Both the position numbers and the translations under genes were made by a program. Of a stretch of 64,000 nt of DNA, positions 27,193 through 34,563 are shown one piece after another. The notes under the pieces were generated by a model. That model was not told where the DNA came from and made no database searches. It saw nothing but the letters and a program-made list of their open reading frames with translations. This stretch comes from Clostridia bacterium. GTDB taxonomy: Bacteria; Bacillota; Clostridia; Christensenellales; Borkfalkiaceae. Location: assembly GCA_017505465.1 (NCBI GenBank), contig JAFVPE010000004.1, forward strand, positions 62,001-126,000, in the 5' to 3' direction. Numbering within the stretch: position 1 is the stretch's first letter; each line of letters starts with the position of its first letter.

Positions 27193-29448
27193 ATGAAAAA
27201 CAAAGTTAAAAAACAAGCAATAGTTTTTTGTTGTTCATTATTGGCGTTAGGCGTAACAGTTGGGGCGATGTCTCTCCGTACAGACGTAACGACGAAAGCT
27301 GAAGAGGTTGTATCAAAACCCACCGTAGAAATGTTGGTGGGCGCAAGAATAAAATTCAACGAGCAAGTCCCTTCCTTGAAGTTTGAAGGGGTGGTCAGCG
27401 GCTATGAGGCGGAATCGGAAACGAAATACGGTATGTTAATTATGTCCGAAGCGACCTATCTTTCCAATACGTTTGATAATAATTATCATACGGTGTTGAA
27501 CGAGGACTTGTATGAGGATAATGAATGCACGCCTTATGCGGTGGACGAGGAAATGCAGATTGCTAGTTATATAGACGTTGCGGAAACCGATTATGCAACG
27601 AGCTATATTGCAATCGGGTACAGCGTAGAGAATGGCGCATATAATTATGCGGAAGTAAGCGTTATCGAAAATGCAAGAAGCGTCGTATACGTGGCGCAAA
27701 TGTCTCTTTTGTACGATAACCTTACGGAAGAGGCGCAAGCGCAGTTAGAAAGCTACGTAGATGCAAGCTATACAGCGGCGGCGGATTATGACGCGGAAGA
27801 AGAAAATTATAATGAAAATCAAATCGCTGTAAAGGGTACGGCAAAGGTAAGCGTATCTAATTACGCTGCGAATCTTGATTACAGTGAAACACGGGAAGGG
27901 TTTCATACATTCCAAACGACGGAAAAATATCAAAACATTACGGAAATTCAATTCGATGCGTACGTTCCCATGAGTTCAGCTAACAGATGGTGGGGGATTG
28001 CTTTTACTACGAATACGGAACAAGATTGCTATGCGGATGCAACGGTAGTGGCAAACTTGCAAAACTACGTTGTTAGAGATACTTGGGTAACTTATAAATA
28101 TACGACGACGGACGGTGTGAACTGGAAGGTTGAATATGGTAAAAAAGGCGAAGCGATGCAAACGGCATATACGGCGGCTTCGACGACGAATACGTTTAAC
28201 GTTCCCGCACATATCTTTATGACAAGCGCGCCGACCGCGCCTGGCGGAGAAGGTACGACTTTGCAGCTTGACAATTTCCATTGGGTTGCAGGCGGCGTAA
28301 CGTATACGGAAGATTTTAATACGGGCGACTCTGTTTTGTTTACCGAACGCGCGGACAGTGGTTGCGATCCCGTTACTTTCTTGGAAGTTTCCAAATCGGG
28401 TATTTCGATTGGTGCAAGCACAAGTGATTATGCGGCTGAATTATCTTTCACGAATTGCAAAGCAGGGTATAAGAGCTTTACAACGAAAGAAAAATACTCT
28501 TCTATTACGGAAGTGAAGGTAGACGTGTATATCCCTTCCACGAATGAAAACAATTGGTGGTGGGGCATCGTACCCGTAGCAAGAAACAGCGGCGACGCAT
28601 ACGAAGGCTCGGATGCGGCGGCAGGCAACCAAAACCTCAATCAAATTTTGGTAAACAACTACGGTTGGAAAGATCAATGGGTAACGCTTACCTATACGGT
28701 ATCTAATTATAGCTGGGCGTTGACGATTACCAGAACGGGCATGAACGACAACCAACAAATCGCAACCTTTGATTTCTCGGGAGTCATGTATCAATCTGGC
28801 GGCGCGTCGTATATTTACGTATGCGCGAACCCCGATCAAGGGGCAAAATGGGGAATTTTAATGGATAATTTCTCCATCACGGCAGGCGGCGTGACGTACA
28901 CCGACGATTTCAATACGGGAGCGTCGACGTTGTTTGAAGAACACGTAGAAAACCTGGTATCCTATAAAGGACTTATCAATCCTTCTTTCGATGCGGAGCT
29001 TACGAACGGTACGCTGACGGAAACCTTGAACAATATGGCAAGCGGCATAACGGTAAAACTTAACGAGAAAGAAGAATGGAATGAGCTTTCCGCAAATGCA
29101 TTGCGTTTAGAGGCAGCGCTGACGTATAGCATTACGGGCGAAAAGGGCGTGGTTATTGCATTTGGCTCGGATGAGGCAAACGGATATTCATTCTTGTATT
29201 TGAATGAGGAAAAAATTGCATTCTACGTTGGGAACACTTGTCAATCGGAAATCTCTTTGGACGCGGCGGCAAACAGCTTGTATATATCCGTTTTGGAGAA
29301 CGGAAGCTTGCTTTTGAAAGTCAACGACGGCGAATACGTAGGAATGGGTGTTTGCTCCAACGTGGAAACCATGTTCATTGCGGATGTGGAAGGCGCTGGC
29401 GAGATTATGTTTACCAAGATCGCGGTAAACGCTTACAACGTAAAGTAA
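27193..29448 (+). CDS. Exported protein with two WWG-type beta modules
   Basis: 751 residues with a Sec signal (cleavage near residue 36). Residues ~43-195 form a domain shared with the protein at 29502 (VEMLVGARIKF, ending ARSVVYVAQMSLLY). Two related modules follow: about 225-385 and 415-580, each with SITEV-type strand, a Trp pair or triplet (NRWWGIAF, NNWWWGIVP), and an end motif GGVTYTEDFNTG. The last ~150 residues form another shared beta domain (ALTYSITGEKGVVIAFGSD). No lipobox, LPXTG or anchor helix is seen. The modules look like carbohydrate-binding units of lectin-like fold; no enzyme domain is present, unlike the neighbour at 29502. Confidence 0.72.
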   Translation: MKNKVKKQAIVFCCSLLALGVTVGAMSLRTDVTTKAEEVVSKPTVEMLVGARIKFNEQVPSLKFEGVVSGYEAESETKYGMLIMSEATYLSNTFDNNYHTVLNEDLYEDNECTPYAVDEEMQIASYIDVAETDYATSYIAIGYSVENGAYNYAEVSVIENARSVVYVAQMSLLYDNLTEEAQAQLESYVDASYTAAADYDAEEENYNENQIAVKGTAKVSVSNYAANLDYSETREGFHTFQTTEKYQNITEIQFDAYVPMSSANRWWGIAFTTNTEQDCYADATVVANLQNYVVRDTWVTYKYTTTDGVNWKVEYGKKGEAMQTAYTAASTTNTFNVPAHIFMTSAPTAPGGEGTTLQLDNFHWVAGGVTYTEDFNTGDSVLFTERADSGCDPVTFLEVSKSGISIGASTSDYAAELSFTNCKAGYKSFTTKEKYSSITEVKVDVYIPSTNENNWWWGIVPVARNSGDAYEGSDAAAGNQNLNQILVNNYGWKDQWVTLTYTVSNYSWALTITRTGMNDNQQIATFDFSGVMYQSGGASYIYVCANPDQGAKWGILMDNFSITAGGVTYTDDFNTGASTLFEEHVENLVSYKGLINPSFDAELTNGTLTETLNNMASGITVKLNEKEEWNELSANALRLEAALTYSITGEKGVVIAFGSDEANGYSFLYLNEEKIAFYVGNTCQSEISLDAAANSLYISVLENGSLLLKVNDGEYVGMGVCSNVETMFIADVEGAGEIMFTKIAVNAYNVK
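27865..28345 (+). repeat. WWG-type module 1 of the 751-residue protein (divergent)
   Basis: Encodes about residues 225-385. It is recognisable by NITEIQFDAYVP, NRWWGIAF and GGVTYTEDFNTG, but it lacks the GSDAAAGNQN segment of the other copies. Confidence 0.6.
28435..28940 (+). repeat. WWG-type module 2 of the 751-residue protein
   Basis: Encodes about residues 415-584. At nucleotide level 28681-28780 is almost identical to 31638-31737 in the next gene (one mismatch by eye). Confidence 0.75.
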
Positions 29449-29501
29449 TAAACCGATAAGTAGGTGTTTCGGTAAATAAATAATAAGGAAAGGAGAATAT
29501 C

Positions 29502-32500
29502 ATGAAAATCAAAAGGATGAAAGGAGTAGTGCTTGCTTGTTCGTTGATTGCCGCCTTATGTATTGTAGGTGGATTTGCTTCCAACGTCGATATGGAAAGG
29601 GCAAAGGCGTCAAACGAAACAACCGTGAAGATGGTTTACGGCGCAAGAACGAGAAAGACGGAAAACGATCCGGGATTGAAATTTGAAGCAAAAGTAAACC
29701 ATTACGATCCCTCGTTGACGTACGGTATGTTGATTCTTCCCGAAGCTGCATTCTCGAAAGAGGGCTTCCAAGACAATTACCATGCGTATTTTACCGCCAA
29801 CAACATTGAAGAAAGTCAGTACGTGGACGTCACCTGTACCCCTTATCAATTAGAGGGCGACAGTCAATATTATATCGCTGGCTCTATTGTGGAAATCAAT
29901 GAAGATAACTACGATATGAGCTTTGTTGGCGTTGCATATACTTACGACGGTTCGACGTATTCTTATGCGGACGTCAATATGCTGGATAACGCAAGAAGCG
30001 TTGCCTACGTTGCGCAAATGGCGCTCAAATACGAGGATGATCTTACGGACTCGGAAAAAAATGCGCTTATAGATTTTGCGCATCCCGGTCAGGAAATTGT
30101 TGGTGATAACGTGTTGATCGGTGTCGGCGGCGCAAATGGCGACAACACGGTTTCCAGCGGAAGCGGCAGCGTAACGGAAACGGATTCCTATGCAGAGCTG
30201 CATTTTAAGGAGTTCCAATCGGGTTATTTGGCGTTCACCACGTCAAAATCCTATTCTTCCATTACGGAAGTAAAGTTGGACGTATACATTCCTTCTACCA
30301 ATGAAAATAACTGGTGGTGGGGTATCGTACCCGTTGCAAACGCAGGTGGTAATGATGCGTACATAGGCTCGGATGCGGCGGCAGGTAATCAAAACATCAA
30401 TCAAATTTTGACAAACTACGGTTGGAAAAATCAATGGGTAACGCTTACCTATGCGGTATCGGGGACGTCTTGGACGTTGACGATTACCAGAACGGGTATG
30501 AACGATAATGCACAAATCGCAACCTTTGATTTCTCGGGCGGTAACTATCAATCTGGCGGCGCGTCGTATATTTACGTGTGCGCAAACCCCGGTCAAGGGG
30601 CAAATTGGGGCATTTGGATGGATAACTTCTCCATCACGGCAGGCGGCGTTACCTACACCGAAAATTTCAACAACGGCGCAAGTGAATTATTTAGAGCGTA
30701 TGACGCAGGCGTAGTAACGTATGGAGTCATGAAAGCGGAAGGCGGCGCAGTAATCGGCGCAACGCCCGAAGAAGAGGAAACGCCCGAAGAAGAGGAAACG
30801 CCCGAAGGGGAAGGCCACGCGGTATTGAGTTTTAAAGATTTAACCGAAAGTAAACAGGGATTTATTACGAAAACGACGTATTCAAATATTACGGCAATGC
30901 AAGTGGACGTATATGTTCCCAGTACGAATGCGGAAAATCATTGGTGGGGCTTTGCGCCCGTAACGACCAACAGTGGTGATGCTTATACAGGCTCGGATGC
31001 GACGGCGGGCAATTTTAATATCAATCAGATTTTGGTCAATAAGTACGGTTGGAAGGATATGTGGGTAACGCTTACCTATACGGTATCGGGAACGTCTTGG
31101 ACGTTGACGGTTGCGCGTAAAGGCATTGAAGAAAGCCGCAATCAAGTTACGTATACCGCGCCTTCTACCACCTGCTATATTTTCTTGGGCGCAACGCCTG
31201 CTCGTTCGGCTGAATGGGGCATTTGGATGGATAACTTCTCCATTACGGCAGACGGCGTAACCTATACCGACAATTTCAATACGGGCGAATCCAAATTATT
31301 TACGGATAACGTGAATTGCGCTACCTATCATTACGAAGCGCCCGAAGAAACGCCCGGCGCAGGTGAAACGACGAACCCCGAAGGCGAAGGCCATGCAATC
31401 ATTGATTTCAAGAGCTATTCTTCAGGTAAAGGGTACGTTACGAAAAATGCGTATTCTTCCATTACGGAAGTAAAAGTCGACGTGTATATTCCTTCCACAA
31501 ATGAAGTTAATCATTGGTGGGGCTTTGCTCCCGTAGCGTCAAACAGCGGCGACGCTTACGACGGTTCGGACGCAACGGCAGGCAGTCAAAACCTCAATCA
31601 CCACTTGGTAGAGTATTATGGTTGGAAGAATATTTGGGTAACGCTTACCTATACGGTATCTAATTATAGCTGGACGTTGACGATTACCAGAACGGGCATG
31701 AACGACAACCAACAAATCGCAACCTTTGATTTCTCGGGCAGTATGTATCAATCTGGCGGCGCGTCGTATATCTTCTTGTCTGCAAACCCCGGTGAAAGTG
31801 CAAAATGGGGCATCCAAATGGATAACTTCTCCATTACGGCTGGCGGCGTGACATATACCGATAACTTCAATACGGGCGCGTCTAAGTTGTTTACGGATAA
31901 CGTGGGTTGCGCAACGTACCATTACGAAGCTCCAACGCCCGAAGGCGCAGGCTATGCAATCCTTGATTTCAAGAGTTTTGCTGCCGGCTACAAATCGTAC
32001 GTTACGACAAATGCGTATTCTTCCATTACGCAGGTAAGGTTAGACGTGTATGTCCCTTCCACTAATGAAGCTAATTATTGGTGGGGTATCGTACCCGTAG
32101 CAAGAAACAGCGGCAGCGGTTACGACGGCTCGGATGCGGCGGCAGGCAATCAAAACCTCAATCAAATTTTGGTAAACAAATACGGCTGGAAAGATCAATG
32201 GATAACGCTTACCTACACGGTGTCTAATTACAAATGGACGCTGAGAATTAGCAGAAAGGGCATGAACGATAACGAACGCATTGCAACCTTCGATTTCTCG
32301 GGAAGCATGTATCAATCTGGCGGCAAGTCGTATATTTACGTGTGCGCAAACCCTGATCAAGGGAAAAATTGGGGTATCCAAATGGATAACTTCTCCATCA
32401 CGGCAGACGGCGTAACCTATACCGACACTTTTAACATGGGCGAATCTAAATTGTTTACGGACAACCGAGATTGCGCTACGTACTATCATAAAGAATTGCC

Positions 32501-34301
32501 TGCGGAACAAACCAAGTTCGCTAGAATGCTTAACAACGAGCTTTTGGTTGACTATATTTTAAATTCCCAAAACTATATCAGAGGCAACAGCGCGTTGAAC
32601 TTTGAAAATATGCCTTCGAATATGGCGATTATGGAAGGGAAGTTCACCTATTCGATTACCGGTTACAAAGACGTTGTTATCGCGCTTTCCGTTACGGCGG
32701 ATTACGTTGAATATTTGCGCCTTAACAATTCGGTTATCGAGTTTTACAGCGGAAACACCTTGTTAAAGGAAATTGCATTAAACAGCACGGAAAACACCAT
32801 ATATGTTTCCGTCCTCGCAAACGGGAAGGTTTTGGTGCAAATCAACAATAAGGGTTACATTGGTATGGGCCAACTTTCCAACCAAGCTACGGGCTTTGCA
32901 ATCGTAGACATCGCAGGAAGTGGTTCGATTAAGTTCAGCGAAATTTTAATTGACCACTATACCGCAATGGAATACGGCACGGAAGGGATTGATTTTACCG
33001 CATACGCGTCTATGCCCCCTTCAAATTGGAACGGAAGCGCTGGCAATGAAAATATGATCACGGAAGAACAATACCGTTTGATGAAGGACGCAGGATTTAC
33101 GAAGGTCCTTGCCCTTTACGAAGGTAGAAAAGCCGGCGCGGAAGCGGACGCTTTAATTGCATTAGCGCTTTGTGAAAAATTGGGGCTTGAATATTATGCG
33201 TTGGACGTAAATTTCTATAATTTTGTTCGCGCAGGGATTTCCCCTGAGTTGTACGAATCGAACGGCACTACGTTAAAATCCAACTGGGAAGAAATCGCGG
33301 AAGAATTGATTGCAAATATGTTCAACGACGAGTTGTTGTATATTGACTCGCCCGCATATGCAGGCAACTTTGCAGCTGACGAGCCTTCGCTTGCGGAAAT
33401 GCAAATGATAGTAACGCAAATCGAATTGTATAACAAGTACGTTGGATATAATGCGTTCTACGGCGGCGAAGCGATTGTCAATTTGTTGCCTTCTTACGCA
33501 TCGACAGAGCAGCTTGGCGGTACGTACACAGAGTATTTGGATTACTATTTTGAAAACCTTGCTCCGTTGCTCGGATATGCTTGCTTTGACTTTTATCCGA
33601 TAAGATACCAAAGTATTGGGTCGCTGACTTATAGAACTCTCCATCAACAGCATCTGTACAATTTGCAACTTGTTGCGCAGTATTGTGATGAATACGGCGT
33701 TGAAATGCGTACCTTTGCGCAATCGCTCACGGCGCAAGATGGCGCAGGGGTGGAGAAGATTAGCGAAATCGATGAAATGCGTTTCCAAATTTATTCGGCG
33801 CTTGCATTCGGCTCTCAAGAAATTATATATTATATGTATACTTCCAGCGGCGATACCGAATCCACAACGAAAGCGCTCGTCAATTTCTATACGGGCGAGA
33901 CGTCTGAAATGTACGATTGGGTTAAGGTGGTGAACAAAGAAGTTGCTGCGTTTGGAGAAGCATACACGGATTACATTTGGCAAAAGACGTATTTTAATGA
34001 TACCGGGAGCGATTGTTCGCAAGCCAACGCGATGGTTAGCAAAGAATCGTACGGCAACGTATCCTCGGATGTAGACACTCTGACGGGTGTATTTACGCAC
34101 AAGAATACAGGGAAAGCGGCGTATATGCTTGTTAATTATACGGATCCTTACAAGACCACTGATAACGGTAATGTTACGTTGACGTTTGATACCGCTACAA
34201 CGGTTGAAATTTGGCAGAACGGTGTAGCAACCACGCAAACGGGAACTTCTATTACCGTAACGCTTGGTGCTGGTAACGGTGCATTTGTGATGGTAAAATA
34301 A
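29502..34301 (+). CDS. Giant exported protein: four WWG modules plus a putative glycosidase domain
   Basis: 1599 residues. Signal peptide to about residue 35. Residues ~43-195 are the domain shared with the 751-residue protein (MVYGARTRK, ARSVAYVAQMAL). Four beta modules follow at about 231-397, 439-600, 632-797 and 819-985, each with Ser-rich SITEV strand, a WWG or WWWG core, GSDA(A/T)AG and DNFSITAGGVTY. Acidic Pro/Glu linkers (TPEEEETPEEEETPEGEG) separate them. A beta domain (about 1007-1150) leads into about 1162-1599, homologous to the proteins at 18996 and 23469, with ADEPS, VNLLPSYAS, MRTFAQ and RFQIYSALAFGS. It reads as a surface enzyme carried by multiple binding modules. No anchor motif is visible. 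Confidence 0.78.
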   Translation: MKIKRMKGVVLACSLIAALCIVGGFASNVDMERAKASNETTVKMVYGARTRKTENDPGLKFEAKVNHYDPSLTYGMLILPEAAFSKEGFQDNYHAYFTANNIEESQYVDVTCTPYQLEGDSQYYIAGSIVEINEDNYDMSFVGVAYTYDGSTYSYADVNMLDNARSVAYVAQMALKYEDDLTDSEKNALIDFAHPGQEIVGDNVLIGVGGANGDNTVSSGSGSVTETDSYAELHFKEFQSGYLAFTTSKSYSSITEVKLDVYIPSTNENNWWWGIVPVANAGGNDAYIGSDAAAGNQNINQILTNYGWKNQWVTLTYAVSGTSWTLTITRTGMNDNAQIATFDFSGGNYQSGGASYIYVCANPGQGANWGIWMDNFSITAGGVTYTENFNNGASELFRAYDAGVVTYGVMKAEGGAVIGATPEEEETPEEEETPEGEGHAVLSFKDLTESKQGFITKTTYSNITAMQVDVYVPSTNAENHWWGFAPVTTNSGDAYTGSDATAGNFNINQILVNKYGWKDMWVTLTYTVSGTSWTLTVARKGIEESRNQVTYTAPSTTCYIFLGATPARSAEWGIWMDNFSITADGVTYTDNFNTGESKLFTDNVNCATYHYEAPEETPGAGETTNPEGEGHAIIDFKSYSSGKGYVTKNAYSSITEVKVDVYIPSTNEVNHWWGFAPVASNSGDAYDGSDATAGSQNLNHHLVEYYGWKNIWVTLTYTVSNYSWTLTITRTGMNDNQQIATFDFSGSMYQSGGASYIFLSANPGESAKWGIQMDNFSITAGGVTYTDNFNTGASKLFTDNVGCATYHYEAPTPEGAGYAILDFKSFAAGYKSYVTTNAYSSITQVRLDVYVPSTNEANYWWGIVPVARNSGSGYDGSDAAAGNQNLNQILVNKYGWKDQWITLTYTVSNYKWTLRISRKGMNDNERIATFDFSGSMYQSGGKSYIYVCANPDQGKNWGIQMDNFSITADGVTYTDTFNMGESKLFTDNRDCATYYHKELPAEQTKFARMLNNELLVDYILNSQNYIRGNSALNFENMPSNMAIMEGKFTYSITGYKDVVIALSVTADYVEYLRLNNSVIEFYSGNTLLKEIALNSTENTIYVSVLANGKVLVQINNKGYIGMGQLSNQATGFAIVDIAGSGSIKFSEILIDHYTAMEYGTEGIDFTAYASMPPSNWNGSAGNENMITEEQYRLMKDAGFTKVLALYEGRKAGAEADALIALALCEKLGLEYYALDVNFYNFVRAGISPELYESNGTTLKSNWEEIAEELIANMFNDELLYIDSPAYAGNFAADEPSLAEMQMIVTQIELYNKYVGYNAFYGGEAIVNLLPSYASTEQLGGTYTEYLDYYFENLAPLLGYACFDFYPIRYQSIGSLTYRTLHQQHLYNLQLVAQYCDEYGVEMRTFAQSLTAQDGAGVEKISEIDEMRFQIYSALAFGSQEIIYYMYTSSGDTESTTKALVNFYTGETSEMYDWVKVVNKEVAAFGEAYTDYIWQKTYFNDTGSDCSQANAMVSKESYGNVSSDVDTLTGVFTHKNTGKAAYMLVNYTDPYKTTDNGNVTLTFDTATTVEIWQNGVATTQTGTSITVTLGAGNGAFVMVK
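30193..30690 (+). repeat. WWG module 1 of the 1599-residue protein
   Basis: Encodes about residues 231-397: NNWWWGIVPVA, GSDAAAGNQNINQIL and DNFSITAGGVTYTENF. Confidence 0.8.
30817..31302 (+). repeat. WWG module 2 of the 1599-residue protein (most divergent of the four)
   Basis: Encodes about residues 439-600: NHWWGFAPVTT, GSDATAGNFNINQIL. The central strand differs (VARKGIEESRNQVTYT) from the other copies. Confidence 0.8.
31396..31892 (+). repeat. WWG module 3 of the 1599-residue protein
   Basis: Encodes about residues 632-797. Its middle third is nearly identical in DNA to module 2 of the upstream gene, while its flanks resemble module 2 of its own protein (NHWWGFAPVAS). Confidence 0.8.
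31957..32458 (+). repeat. WWG module 4 of the 1599-residue protein
   Basis: Encodes about residues 819-985: NYWWGIVPVARNSGSGYDG, GSDAAAGNQNLNQIL, and DNFSITADGVTYTDTFN. Confidence 0.8.
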
Positions 34302-34314
34302 TGGGAGGAGCGCA

Positions 34315-34446
34315 ATGAAAAAATATTTAGAAATGGAAATAGAGATTCTTCTTTTCGAGAGACAAGATATCGTTACAGCTTCTATTCCTGGGGAAAATGA
34401 TAAGGAAGGAGATCCTTATCATGGGAGCAACGACTGGTGGTATTGA
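34315..34446 (+). CDS. Small 43-residue peptide with Trp-Trp-Tyr end
   Basis: ATG at 34315 follows a strong ribosome site (GGGAGGAG at 34303-34310), only 13 bp behind the giant surface-protein gene. The product begins MKKYLEMEIEILLFERQD, continues with an IVTAS segment, and ends acidic and aromatic (HGSNDWWY). It has no signal peptide or membrane helix. Similar short proteins with a DI-x-TAS-type middle and a Gly/Asp-rich tail are, in my recollection, scattered in gut Clostridia as hypothetical proteins; this is not checked. A terminator follows, so it is the last gene of the unit. Function unknown; a modified peptide, a regulator or a scaffold element are possible. Confidence 0.6.
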   Translation: MKKYLEMEIEILLFERQDIVTASIPGENDKEGDPYHGSNDWWY

Positions 34447-34476
34447 AGCAAATAAACCTTAAACGGTAGAATTGGT

Positions 34477-34517
34477 GAAAACAGCTCCTTGAAATAAAAG
34501 ATCAGGGAGCTGTTTTC
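34477..34517 (+). terminator. Rho-independent terminator after the small peptide gene
   Basis: A 12-bp stem (34477-34488 with 34506-34517), a 17-nt loop, and four T within and after the descending arm. It closes the transport/surface-protein locus. Confidence 0.7.
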
Positions 34518-34563
34518 CAAAAGAATTTATCAAAAAAATCAATGAGAACAGTAGAGGATAAAA

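Noticed and set aside
28435..32458. Long repeats that could suggest a CRISPR array or a mobile element
   Set aside because: They are about 500 bp, in frame, and separated by coding linkers; they are protein modules, and no terminal inverted repeats or transposase are present.
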